Shown here piece by piece: positions 22,942 to 34,560 of a stretch of 64,000 nt of DNA (position 1 is the stretch's first letter; each line of letters begins with the position of its first letter). This DNA is from Polytrichum commune (taxonomy: Eukaryota > Streptophyta > Polytrichopsida > Polytrichales > Polytrichaceae), in contig OX485806.1 of NCBI GenBank assembly GCA_950295325.1, forward strand, positions 18,104,001 through 18,168,000, in the 5' to 3' direction. The notes under the pieces are model-generated. The model made no database searches, was not told the origin of the DNA, and saw only the letters and a program-made list of their open reading frames with translations. The position numbers and the translations under genes are program-made.

Positions 22942-25196
22942 TTACAAGTTAAGTGACATGCTCCGTGTTTATATATATATATATTGGTGACAGTGTACCA
23001 CCTTCTATGTTCTCCCTTTCTCTCTCATGTTGCCATAATCATTTCCATTGTTACATGATCATAGCTACCTTACATACGTAGCTCTAAATTTTGAGATAAT
23101 AATTCAATTCATCACGATATGATAAATTTGTGCCTTTAAACCCACATCCTTTCCCTTCTAGATTTTGTTTTGACCATGTTAACCTAATCTCAAGGAAATG
23201 ATGAAAATCTCCAACTTTTTGTTGTTTCTATTTATCAATCCCAAATAGATTCATGACACATAATCACAAGTAATATTCCCCATGACACCATGACACCATA
23301 ACAATCAAACATTGTCCTAATAATGTATAGATCGAAGAGGCTAGTTTGTGTGCTAAATCATTGGTAAAACACTATGTGTATTCCTCATACAACATGGATG
23401 GGCATGTTTTAACGTTGATTCATAGATGGAATCTTACTGTATTTCTTTCAAATTTTCAAGATTAATGTCGGAGCATCTATCATTGTGAGCACTATCATGG
23501 TCCTTTACCTAACCCATACAAATTAGTCAATATTGTACTTGAATTAGTAATTACACTATGAGCATAACAACATTAAGATCACATGGATTAGGGAATATTT
23601 TGTTTCTCTAGAAATCCTCAAAGTGGCAAACCTTATTTGACTCTTCCTAGCCATATAGCTCTCTCCCCCCCCCCCCAAAAAAAAAAGAGTAAAAAAAAAA
23701 GCTTAAATATGGATAATGTTGTTCATTGATGTCTTGTCTCCTTCAACCAATGACATGCGGAATCATAAAATGAATTTTTTATTTTGAAGTATGTAGTTGT
23801 CACTTTGAGGGAAAAGTAGGTGTTGGAATTGGGATCACTTACAATTTTGGGCTCTTCTACAATCAAAATGGCGAATTGCATTAGAGTGATGAAGCCACAT
23901 ATGGCACATATGGATGATATTGCATACATCAATCCAAATATGGACACATTCATCCAAAATTGAGATTTTGTTTAATTTGATAGATTATGGGAGGATTATG
24001 ATGATTTCATCCACGAAGATGACACAATGTATTTAGAATATTAAAATCATGATTTTTTTCGCCTCAAATTATAGGGTTGTGAAACGTCATTGGAAGTACA
24101 ATAACCTAATTATCACTATATTTGTTAATTTGGGACTTTTTCGGCATTTTGGGACAGTTACAAATATAAGAACATGGATAAAATCACACAGATATTGGAG
24201 AATGTTGTAAGATGCAAATACTTTGAAGCGGGTGTTCATATCAAGAACCCAATTAAGAACTCATATCAAGATGGTTTAGGTAGGACGACCCAAACATTAG
24301 ACCATATTGTTGTGGTCCATATATTAATTTGAGACAAGAGAAAGTCTCAAATTAACAAATATAGTGATCTATGCTTGGACACCACGAAGCTCTAAGTTCC
24401 GCTTTACATGAGGGGTCAAGGCCTTCAAAAGATTTGAAGCCGATTCACACCAAATATTGACTTGTGCCAAGAAGGGAGGCAGGTCTAACAGGGCCTCAAG
24501 AAAGCAAATCGGGTTTCCATTCTAGTCCAACCCGATTCTCTTTCCCTCGAGCCGTGTCAAATTGTGTCTTTCGTACACTGAAATACATCCTCATCTCATT
24601 AGAATATAATTTTTTAGGGAACGACCTTGACTTCAACATGTAAAGGCCTTGGGGTTGATCAAGTGGATCAGAGCACTCACGTACAAGAATTTACGCATGT
24701 CAAAGCCCCATATTGACCTTGACTCCTCGCGTAAAGCAACCCTAAGTAGTATCAACCTTCCACTAAGAAAAAATATCGCCTTTGAGTTACACATGTTACT
24801 AGAAAGCATCCAACAAAGGAAGAGCACCTAAAAGTTCCGCATCGGAAACCAACGAGGGCCTTGAACTCCATTTTGCTGAGAAGGCATTGCGAGAGTGTGG
24901 TGGGTCCATGATTCATGCTTATCTCAAATGTGTGCTTGGGCTTGGATATTTCACGAGAAAAAACACACTTCGGGAGCCTTACTTCTTTGGCACTTGGAAC
25001 CTTTTTGGATTGCTTTTGCAAACTAACTTGTAAGTTGTCAATGTTCAATCCTAGTGCATGCATGGCATCTATGTTCCATTGAATTTTGCCACAATTTTTT
25101 TTTTGATTTGAAAAATAATAATCTCATGTTGGTTCTTGAAGATCCAAGGGGCTCGATATAAGACTTATATGTGCAATTTCTTCAAGTCCCCATCAA
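22942..25196. other. Intergenic, nothing recognised
   Basis: Contains a short (TA)n tract at about 22972-22984, C and A homopolymers at about 23656-23680 and no supported gene. Overlapping plus and minus open frames at 24633-25063 are shadows of one another without family features. Confidence 0.5.
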
Positions 25197-25473
25197 TAGG
25201 GGTGAAGCCAAGATTTTGACATGGGGGGGGGGGGGAGTAACCTCAAAATATGGAAACATCTAGTGTATATTTTATTTTCAAATTTGAATAAATGGTCGAT
25301 TTTGATTATTTGTTGAGAGATTTGGACACGTCGAGCTTACATCCCCACAAAAAAATGATAATATCGTTAATATCCAATGCTTTGGCAACAGGGTTGAAGC
25401 CAAGGGGGGGGGGGACTTTCCTTCAATGTCAAGGGGGGCTGAGCCCCCCCCCCCCCCCCCGGCTTAGCCCCTG
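25197..25473. mobile_element. hAT-like MITE, 277 bp, with 8-bp target duplication
   Basis: Terminal inverted repeats TAGGGGTGAAGCC (left) and GGCTTAGCCCCTG (right; 10 of 13 positions match after inversion) are flanked by the perfect 8-bp direct repeat CCCATCAA at 25189-25196 and 25474-25481. TAGGG/CAGGG ends with 8-bp duplications are the hAT signature. The interior carries three G runs and one C run (25445-25460) that could fold together. Non-coding. Confidence 0.85.
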
Positions 25474-25854
25474 CCCATCAAGTATCACCTCCCTCAAATT
25501 TTGTGGGTTTGAAACCTTTGTTATGTACATTATCTTATGTCAAGAAGAAAATAGTGTCATAGTTATATCCGACATTTATGAACAATATAAAAAGTATGTA
25601 ATTTGCATATAAGGGTGCTAAATTTTTGTGTTGATTTTATTATTAATTATATTACAAAAATTAATTGATTAAACAAACCTAATTGATAATTGAGTTTACT
25701 TAAATAGGGTGGCCTATGACACAACTAACAAAAAAACGGAAGTGTGAGGCTAACATATGAATTTGGAAAAAATGTCTAGGCTGAGCTCAAGCGCATGAAT
25801 TTGTGCTTGGAGAGGCTTAGATAGGATCTTGGATGTTTAGGGGTTAAAACTCGG

Positions 25855-26503
25855 AGGGTGGACTCTTCATACCGTGTATTAATTAATGTGAGTGGAAAAG
25901 GGTTATTATTTGAGGCATTAGAGTACATATAGTATACATAAGGGAGAGGTATTATTTTTCTCTAGTGTGTACATTTAAAAAGGCTATCAAGAATTTTGTT
26001 GTAAAGGTAGATGTACAGAAAGAAGCCCTAAGGTAGAGAGAAAATTGACAACATATTTGTTAGTTTCATCCGATTCACATTTCATTCATTGTTGTCATAT
26101 GGTAAATAGTCCTCAATGACTACCATGTATGCTTAGGCGTTGTGCCCCTAAGTGCTAACATATAATGCAAGCTATTGCTCTGCGGATTGTGGCTAAGTTA
26201 TTACGCTCTCTTTGTTTGTTTGATGTAATTATTGAATCACATGCTATGGATGAAAAATGGTTCAATGCATTTCTCATTGGAAGTGAAAGCGGATTTTCAA
26301 TTTAATAAAGGTCAATTTAATCCAAGACTTATATTTTGTATACGTAGTAAAGGCATTTATCATATTAAATCCAAAAATTAAGTATATATACATGAGTCCA
26401 TTTTCTAGCCTACCGTTAGTACGTATACATTTAAGTTTCTCTATAATGTTCTTGTATATATGGGGTTTAATTTCATAGTGACCCAAGTAGGTCATTTAGG
26501 TTT
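25855..26503 (+). repeat. Dispersed repeat family L, copy 2 (most complete)
   Basis: About 650 bp collinear with 9062-9505 and 49195-49815, starting GGTGGACTCTTCATACC and ending near GTAGGTCATTTAGG. Neighbour 20965-21225 matches its second half. The blocks TATTTTTCTCTAGTGTGTAC and CATGAGTCCATTTTC-type text are shared with 49195-49815. Confidence 0.6.
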
Positions 26504-27598
26504 CCAAATTTTCCAAATTTTTTTCAAAGCTTGAATTTTCTCCTTTTAGCGGCCAAACCCTTCAAACTCTTCTTCATTGCAATGTAAGGGTGGGTGGGTG
26601 GGAATTTTCTCTAGACTCCTTCAACTTTTTTTTGTTCAACATTCACATTTGTAACAAGGTCTTCTTTGCATGGTAAAGTATATTTGTTTCTAACATAGCT
26701 AAGTATGTTATAGCATGATGAGGTTTTCACAGGTCGTGTATTGGGCTAAGTTGCTTTGCAGGAATGTATCCGATACCTAGGGTTTCTAATCTTCAATGAT
26801 ATCCAACAATAAGGGTTTGAGTACGAATGTCTCATACCTCAGAAGTTCAAGCAAACACTCTTTGGCTTCACCACAAAACATATGTAGCATTACCACAACA
26901 ACTATGGAACACTTACTAGGGTACAAGTTCCAAGTAACTTCATTTAATAACATTTTATAAAAATTCTTGAGCATAACACATCATTGTATGTGTTGAAAGT
27001 GCGAAGGGCCCGCCTCACATGTGCACATACAACCAACCAACAAACATTTGAGGATTAGTCATGCATACGAGGTAAATAGCAACGATACCCAATTGTCAGT
27101 TATATCACACACACACATAACATAATTCGAATGCATTGTAGTATTTCAAACTACTCCACTCGTTGTAAAATGACGATTGAGTGTTTATACCTATTCTTTT
27201 GCCATGATTGGGTTACTCCAAGTAGAATCCTCCTCTTGAAATTCTACCCTAAAACAACACGTATCTACTGCCTCTGTAAGTATGAATAATGCAAGCACTT
27301 CCTCTCACTTGTTTAAATGGTAAAAAAGAAGGAGCTTCTTTTAGGGTTCGGAGTTTATATTGGAGACCTTAACCTTGGTAAGTTCCCAAAAACCCTATAC
27401 TTTGATCATGGATTAGTGACGCGAGTCACTTCAATAACTTTGGTTACCATGTTCATCTACTACCACGGTACATTTGTTTCCTGGTAAGTGCGATATCTTT
27501 CCATGTGTGTAGATTTATGATTTTTTTGAGCATGAATCCTTTTTATTCAAAAAGATTATTGTCAGGTGGATAAATAGTTTTTTCTTGTGAATGACTAG

Positions 27599-27635
<37 letters not shown>

Positions 27636-27714
27636 GCCAACCTCTTATGAATAGTTATGAGAGTTAATTAATTTGTGACCTTGTCGAAATGTTAAAAAAT
27701 TGATCAATGGACGA
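26504..27714. other. Intergenic with a GA microsatellite
   Basis: No gene supported. A pure (AG)15 tract occupies 27601-27630. Confidence 0.6.
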
Positions 27715-27895
27715 GGAGAACTGGCTACTAGTTACAGATGAACCGATTGAGAAATAACTAGTTGAAGTTCAAAACTTTAGAAAAATGACATGTCATTTTA
27801 GAGGAATCTACAAAATTTACATCAAATTAGTAAAGAAAAATTAAAAGATCACAACATGTAATCAATTGGACTTGGAAACACTAAGATTGTTACTT
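27715..27895 (+). repeat. Dispersed repeat family R, copy 1
   Basis: Shares the block order AGATGAACCGATTGAG, TTGAAGTTC, AGGGGAATCTA-like, GATCACAACATG and GGACTTGGAAACACTA with 48645-48830 and, in shuffled order, 50697-50960. Ends not defined; probably fragments of one larger retroelement. Confidence 0.55.
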
Positions 27896-30260
27896 TATCC
27901 ATTTCGAATTTCAATCTCAAATTTATAGATGCATATACAAAGTAAAACATTGAGGCCAATGTTCAAACTTGTATGTAATTTTGGAATTGAGTACCGATTT
28001 GTTAAAATTTGGATTGTGCAAGAGTGGACTTTGTCTCGTGTCTCATAAGGGAATTTTAAATGAAATTTTCCATTTCCATTTCGTTTGTTATTTTTCATCT
28101 TTTTAATTCACGTGGAATTGTAAGGTACAAGCCTCCAATTCTATAAGTGACCCAATCTCAACACATCCAATTATTATGAAAGATAAGAAAATGTGTATTG
28201 ATATGTACAATTAGGTTGCCTCTGCGAATAGGTTGCATGTTTACCCTTGTTCATTACATTCAACCAAAATTAGAGTACAAAGCTCATAACTTTGTTTCTT
28301 CACCAGTATAGCAACCGCATTAAGAAAGATATATTATGTAACTATTGTTGTAAATATTCAGAACAATGTGAGATGTCAATGAATTGGTGCGGGGCAATCT
28401 ACTTGCACATATCAATGGGAGAGAGGGAATTATTGTACACGAGCCTACCTCTCACTAGGTCTCTCAAATTGCCACAAGAAAATTACCCTTTATGTAATGG
28501 ACTAATTGGGAAATGGAATATTAAGGATGATGGAAACTGTATGGATGGATGTCCAAGGCTAAGGAGTGTAGACGAAAACAAGTGGATGGGTGAGAGGTTT
28601 GATAACTATGAACTATATATAGAGAAAGAGGATCATAAAGTGAAATGATCTATGTATATAGATAAGGGGGCTTCAGTTTACATACAATAAGACTTAAGAA
28701 TTTGAGATCATAAAGCATCTCTTAGATACTATGTATAGATAAGGATAGGGTTTGGAGGAAGAAGAACAAATGTCTCATGTTTTGTGAGTGCGTCCAAGTT
28801 GGAAGGTGAGCCTTTAGATTGGAAAATATAAACAGTGTAATGTGCATCATACTCCTCCCCGGACCAATGATCATATTGCTTTCCACACTATTTCTCACAT
28901 GGCACTCGTGGCTATTCACCGTGCCAACACACCGCTCCGGGGACAATGCTAAGTTGGGGTCATTGAGGTTACCTATAGTGGTAAAAAATGCGCAAGTTTG
29001 ACCTCCACATTAGTTCAAGGCAAAATTGTTGGATGAATGAGAGGTAGGTTGCCACATGACTAAAGTCAAGTAAAATCTAGGATGTTTGTAGATTTAACTT
29101 GAGTTTAATCATTTGGGTCGTGTGCTTGTAAGTACCACATGTATCAAATGGGCGGTGCACTCTAGGGCCCATGTTTCCTACTACACTAATCTTGTGACTT
29201 AGTGTGACATCAAAAGTTGGTGTGCCATGCTAATTAGGGTAGTTTCATGACTTGTCCTGTCATGTCACGATCATGTGACACCCTTTTAAAAATAGACGAG
29301 CTTATTACAATTATTTCAAAAAATTGGTCTCTTTTGATGTTCAAGAAAGACACCTAGTTGATTAGCAAATCTTGGACAAATCCAACATGATATGAATGAG
29401 ATTAAGATGATTGAACCTCATTTTGACATGATTCCAAATATTTGCATGTAGTTTTCTTAAAGTGGTCATATAGGTGTGCCTAAATTGGTCAGTGTTGAGT
29501 AAGTGTTAAATAAATTCATTTTTTGGCTTTGCTGACCAATGAGCCGTCATATTGATAGTTTTAAACACCCACTAAAAATGTTAAATATTAAGAGAATGTT
29601 GAACCATTTTGCACCCATAAGTAAGGTACGTGCACTTATTGTAGACAATGTACCTAAAACGGACACACGATCTAAGAGTGGTTTTCATCTCATGTTTAGA
29701 ATCTAGAAACATCGTAGATTGTGTTCAGTTTAGGTATGTGTCCATTATAGACTACACACTCACCTTAGGTGCTCCAATAAGACACGTCTACCTTGGTTGC
29801 CACCCAATGATTGCGAGACAATCAATTCGTGGTCGATGATGAACATAACATTACTCTACACTGTGCATTTGGTTGTATGAACCCTGAGAATATATCCATT
29901 AGATGTTTGGAAACTCAATCATATCCTCATGCTTATAATATGTTACGAGTAACACGTTCAATAATGTTATGAATAATGTGGGCCACACTAAATCAAAAGT
30001 TTAATGCAAGTTAATGAGGCAAAGGCAAGAGGATTTTCATCGGACTCATCCTAGCCTATGGGATCCTTCCTTGACGGCACTTGTACCCGCCGGCCAATGG
30101 AAACTTGCCACATCACGAGCTTGGTGGAGACATAACCCTACTTATTACACGGCAGATATTTAACGCACATGACTCACCTAAGATACTGTATAGTACTCAC
30201 ACTTCCCAAAATGGTTGGACTCCGGCTCTTTCGAGCCAATTCACCGCCTGTGCATTAGGT
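27896..30260. other. Intergenic, nothing firmly recognised
   Basis: The 118-codon open frame at 28292-28648 is the longest here and contains two short Cys-rich stretches, but it has no recognised domain, no splice context and no neighbour to support it. The rest has no coding or repeat signature I can define. Confidence 0.45.
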
Positions 30261-30270
30261 AAGAAGACCC

Positions 30271-30629
30271 ACGGCACCACGGGCCTTGGCTTGGTGGTTA
30301 GGGCTCATGGCTCCCAATGAGGAGGTTGTGGGTTCTATTCCCCATGCTGGCGTGGTGCTCACCACCTTAGTCCACCCAACTATGATGGGGGGTCCTTGGA
30401 CCTTGTTGTATGGGTACCTCAAAGCCCTTTGGGGGGATATCATGTCCGGTATCTTCAAGGCACTAGTGACTAGCTAGGAACTAGTATAGTGTGTCACTAT
30501 AGTGTCCATCCTCGAAAGGGGAGAGTAGTATTGTCCCAATTTCCCCTTGTCCAGTGGGCATCGGGTCATTTGACATTACGAACGGACACTTTATTCACAC
30601 CGGCCCCTTGCTAAAAAGGGACCGGAGTT

Positions 30630-30660
<31 letters not shown>
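30271..30660 (+). mobile_element. tRNA-derived SINE with (CTAT)n tail
   Basis: Complete 390-bp SINE. It is bounded by a perfect 10-bp direct repeat AAGAAGACCC at 30261-30270 and 30661-30670. The head has an internal pol III promoter: A-box-like TGGCTTGGTGG at 30287-30297 and B-box-like GGTTCTATTCC at 30331-30341, spaced as in a tRNA. The 3' end is a 30-base (CTAT)n tail at 30631-30660 instead of poly-A. SINEs are transcribed by pol III and copied by LINE machinery in trans. The perfect duplication suggests a fairly young insertion. Confidence 0.9.
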
Positions 30661-30661
<1 letters not shown>

Positions 30662-30696
30662 AGAAGACCCTTACAAATCTCCACACTACTAACTTA

Positions 30697-31226
30697 GGGC
30701 CACTTCAAAGATGAGATTGAGAGCCCGTGACCATTACACTTCAAGCACTCTCATTGGTGGAAAAGGCAGAGCCGGTCCAAGTTCGCTACTTCACACTATG
30801 CTTGAGGGACCAACGGAGTATGTGAATGCAAGATGGATGTGAAGTTCACATGGGTTCCTACACGGCATCAAATGGATCATGTTTCATGGTCACTTGGATT
30901 GTTTTCAAAAACCACCTCTTGGAAGTAGACCTAAAACCGGGAGACCATGGCACTCCAAACGCTCACAACCGTTGATTTATTTGATTTTATCATGTGTGAG
31001 GACTTGCATGAATAGAAATTTGGTTGAAATAGAATATTCAATGAATAGAAATTCATTGAAATAGCATTTGGTTGAGAGCCCGGTCGCATATGACTTCACA
31101 CTACACTTGAGGATCTCAGACCACACTACATGATTTTGGAGTTGTCTTGGGACGGCCTTTGGACACTTTCTTTTGGGCTCTCACAATTTCAGGGTCACGG
31201 CTCTTGGCTCGTGTGTGAAGTGGCCC
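30697..31226. mobile_element. GGGCCACTTC-ended non-autonomous DNA element, copy 2 (subfamily A)
   Basis: 530 bp, starting GGGCCACTTC and ending GTGTGTGAAGTGGCCC, with a 3-bp direct repeat TTA on both sides (30694-30696, 31227-31229). It lies 36 bp after the SINE. Interior collinear with 22448-22941 and with the edge copy at 63781. Three-bp duplications fit PIF/Harbinger or CACTA elements; TTA favours Harbinger. Non-coding. Confidence 0.85.
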
Positions 31227-31399
31227 TTATGGACTCCAAAGTTGCCAATTTCTGCATAACTTAAGTCGAAGCTATATATCTAAGTTGGCGACTTTACAAT
31301 ATACTACAGTTTCAACAATTTGGAATCCTGGCCTCAAAATGAATACAGAGAAACACAAACTTACATTTGTCGGAATGCATCACAGCTCCCAATGCAAAC

Positions 31400-32985
31400 T
31401 CTGTGCCGGCATTTCTTGGTTGGATCACAATTTGGAGAATCTCTCAGTCCCCAACACCCTCAATATATAGATACATATATTCCTTTCCTCAGAAAGTCTC
31501 TCAGTTCTGGTGTTAATTACCTTACCTGCACATCAATATCCAGCTTCTACTCCAGTTTCCATGCATGCCCTCCAGGCCAGGTTATCACCGATTCATTCAG
31601 TCAAATTCTATGTAGCGTTCGGCAATTGTGGAACAGTGGAAGATATTGAATTGGCTTGAATTGACTTGAATTCAATGCAATTGCTTGCATGACTGTAGCA
31701 CTTTACCCATTTTGTCAGGAATCCCTTGTAGTGACATCATCATCGTTCGACACAAAGCCTGCTCCAAGGATAAGTTACTGAGCAAGCAAGCAAGTAAGTA
31801 AGTGGTCCGATTAGAGAGGGATATCGAAAAGCATGTGCACTTGGTGACTGCATTCGGCCAATTAATGCCAGGGAGAACACACTACAGTAAATATGTTATT
31901 TTCTTAGTGTTATATAGTATTTTATGTCACTATGGTATCTTTTCGGATGACACTTCTTATGGATAAGTGAACAAATGCTGTCATGGATGGGGGATGGGCG
32001 CATCCATTGGCCAAAACCCTACCTTCTCTTGTCAGCAACTTGTGATGAAATATTGTCATGGAAGATTGAGATTTGGGTGAGAAATCACTTGGTAAGTGAC
32101 AGTAATTGCAACACCGTGACTCAATAATCCCCAAATTTTTTAACAGGATATGGAAAATAATGTTGGGTTAACATTAAGTGTTGGTGACACTATACTGCGG
32201 TTTACAATTAGTATTGAGCAAGACAATTAGAATTGGTGACACTAAATATCATATGAAGTGCAGTTATAGCCGCATTGTCAGTAACTTATAAGTTGCCCAC
32301 AGTGTTTGATCCCAACGGAGATTTCTTGCTTGGATCACAAATTATGGGAATCATCTCAGCCCCAAAACCCTAAAAAAAGTCCTTCCCAAAAAACACTTAA
32401 TTTTTGGCGTCAACTTAATTCATACACATCCACATTGACTCATCAAGTTTCCATGCATCTAATCTCCATGCCATCACAGGGAATCAGTGTACGTGTAAGG
32501 TTTGCTAAGTCGGTGTGGGGGCGAACTTCGATTCGATTCTTTGTTGAGAATCTTGTGCATAAGTGGCATCATCCTTCAACACTGACAAGCCTGCTCGAAA
32601 GGATAAGTTACTTGGTATGATTAGAGTGAAAGCATATTTGGAAAAGGGGGGGGGGATGCTTCAGAAATTGATGCCACCAGATGTGGTGAGCACCGATTGT
32701 TGCATAAACTCACATTGACTCAAGTTTCCATGTATCTTTGAGCCATCACGGATGTAGTGTACATGTACGGGTTTGCTCAGTGTGGGGAGAGAAATTAAAT
32801 TAAATTGTTGGTCAAGAATCCTGGGCAGAGTGGCATGATCCTTCCACACTGACAAGCCACCTGCTCGAAGGATATCAAGTTACAGAGTAGAGCAATTTAG
32901 AGTGAAAATATATTTGAAAAATGGGGGGAAAATGCTTCGCGAATGGATGCCACCACATGTGGTGAACACTGATTGTTGCAAAAAC
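31400..32985. repeat. Three diverged direct repeats interrupted by a MITE
   Basis: Blocks TTGGATCACAA, AAGTTTCCATG(C/T)AT, a CATCAC-GTGTAC region, ACACTGACAAGCC, TGCTCGAAGGATA and TTAGAGTGAAA recur at about 31415-31860, 32325-32700 and 32701-32985. The MITE at 31886-32262 separates the first two copies. The latter two are close neighbours about 270 bp apart. No coding frame is preserved between copies. Confidence 0.6.
31886..32262. mobile_element. CACTAAAT-family MITE, copy 1
   Basis: Collinear with 43650-44020, sharing TATTTTATGTCACTATG, ACTTCTTATGGATAAGTGA, CCAAAACCCTACCTTCTCTT, CACTTGGTAAGTGACA and GTGTTGGTGACACTA, and with an inverted, shorter copy at 41010-41240. Ends resemble GACACTAAAT in inverted orientation. 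Non-coding. Confidence 0.7.
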
Positions 32986-33165
32986 CCGGAGCCATGTGGA
33001 ACCGCGACGGTGTCGAGTTGCTGACAAAGATGTGGATATGGGTTGCATCCCCACATTTCCTTGCCAGGAACGAATGAAAGAGGGAAGAATCAGCAGGACA
33101 TGTTTTAAGGCTAATTAAGAAATAACATGGCAATTCTGGGGTTGCCGCGCTCCGACACCATGGCT

Positions 33166-33258
33166 GCCATCATCATCATCATCATCATCATCTTCATCAT
33201 CATCGACATCTTCTTCATCACCATCATCGACATCTTCTTCATCACCATCACCAGAAGC
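33166..33258. repeat. (CAT)n/(ATC)n trinucleotide tract
   Basis: Interrupted ATC/TTC triplets, open in several frames on both strands. On the minus strand it would encode a run of Asp and Glu, on the plus strand mostly Ile and Phe. It ends next to a good plus-strand donor-like CTCAG|GTAATT at about 33279. No gene is claimed. Confidence 0.75.
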
Positions 33259-33439
33259 TGCCTGATCCTCCTCCTCAGGTAATTAAGGAACCATATATCT
33301 CTATCCCCTACACTTAGGGCACCTGTCTCTCTCTTATATTTCTCTCGCCGGCCTTTTGTTTTGTGTCATCCACGCCTTCCTTCCGTCCTACCTACCTACT
33401 TACTCCTGCTGCTTGATGAGTCGGCTGTGACTCATTTCT

Positions 33440-34560
33440 TGCATGGCTCGGCATGGTGCGAGTTGAGATATTTTGCTCAGCGTGGGATAAAGGGTGGTTC
33501 TGGATTGATTATCGAGACCTTCAACGGTACAACTGCACTTTTGCTCTACTATAGTGTTTTCGAAGTAGTATACGTGAAGAAGTATATTATTCTTCAGCGC
33601 ATTGGAATTTCGCAGATCTACCGAAATTGCTTCTGACTTTAGGTGAGCTCCAACCTCATCGTGCATGGTCGGAATGTCTGTAATTAAGCTTATTAGCGGT
33701 GTTGGGTCCTGGCACTCTTTTGGGATGTCTGTCCTTCATCAGCATGGTGGGAGTGATGGGTTGGGATATTTTTCTCAACTCTGCCGCCATGCGGTATAGG
33801 GTATTTCAACTGATGTGAACCCTTTCTTCGGTGCTACTGCACTTTTGCTCTACTATAGCGTTCTCGAAGTATTCGCAAAGAAGTGTTATTGTTTTTTCAG
33901 CTCATTGTAATTCGCAGATCCACCTAACTTGCTTCTGACTTGAGGTGGGTTCGGAAACTCATCCACGTTTGGCATTTGCTGTGGTAATTTGCGGTATGGG
34001 GTTCTCGCATTCTTTTGGGATGTCTGTCCTTCAGCTCCAAGTATATGTGGGTATGTGTGTGTGTGTGTGATCAAGGATTCTCAATTGAAGTGAGTTCTTC
34101 TCCGGTGCTACTGGACTTTGGCTCCATAGTATTTTTGGAGCATTAACATTCTTCACCTCGTTAGGATTCGAAGATCTAACTAACTTGCTTCTCACTTGCG
34201 GTGAGCTCCAAATGCTTCCTCCATGTTTGGAATATCTGTAATTCCCGGTACTGGGTCCTGGCACTGGTTCTTTTGGATATCTGTCCTTCAACATGGTGGG
34301 AATGAGTGGGGATTTAATTCTAGCTCTGCCGCCGTGGGGTAAAGGGAGTCTTTCTCCGGTGCTACCCACTTTTGCTCTGTAGTATTCTCGATGTCAATCA
34401 TTGTTCAGCTCATTGTAACTCGCAGATCTACCTAACTTGCTTCTGACTTGCGGTGAGCTCCAAATCACCTACGTATGAGGATTCTGTAATTTGCGGAACG
34501 GGGTCCTGGCACTCTTTTTAATGTCTGTCCTTCACCTCCCTGTATGTGGTGGTATATGTG
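33440..34560 (+). repeat. Tandem array of four 250-300 bp modules, each with a 27-nt exon-like core
   Basis: Copies are anchored by CGCAGATC-type motifs at 33611, 33913, 34169 and 34421 (spacings 302, 256, 252). Each has a 27-nt core ending TTGCTTCTGACTTGCG-like and followed by GTGAGCTCC (GTGGGTTCG in copy 2), so it is flanked by an acceptor-like ..CGCAG and a donor-like GTGAGC. Further shared blocks are GTCTGTCCTTCA, GGTCCTGGCACT, CGGTGCTACTG and TTTTGCTCTACTATAG. The core is stop-free in one common frame in copies 1, 3 and 4 but not in copy 2, so it is more likely untranslated leader than coding. It lies just upstream of the candidate gene at 35222-36688. Confidence 0.75.

Noticed and set aside
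24640..24700. A-box-like GATCAAGTGGATCAGAGC
   Set aside because: No B-box at tRNA spacing and no tail or target duplication.
28292..28648. 118-codon open frame with Cys-containing stretches
   Set aside because: No recognised domain, no splice context and no repeat or gene neighbour; kept only as a remark.
30255..30477. Overlapping plus and minus open frames
   Set aside because: They lie inside the SINE, which is non-coding.
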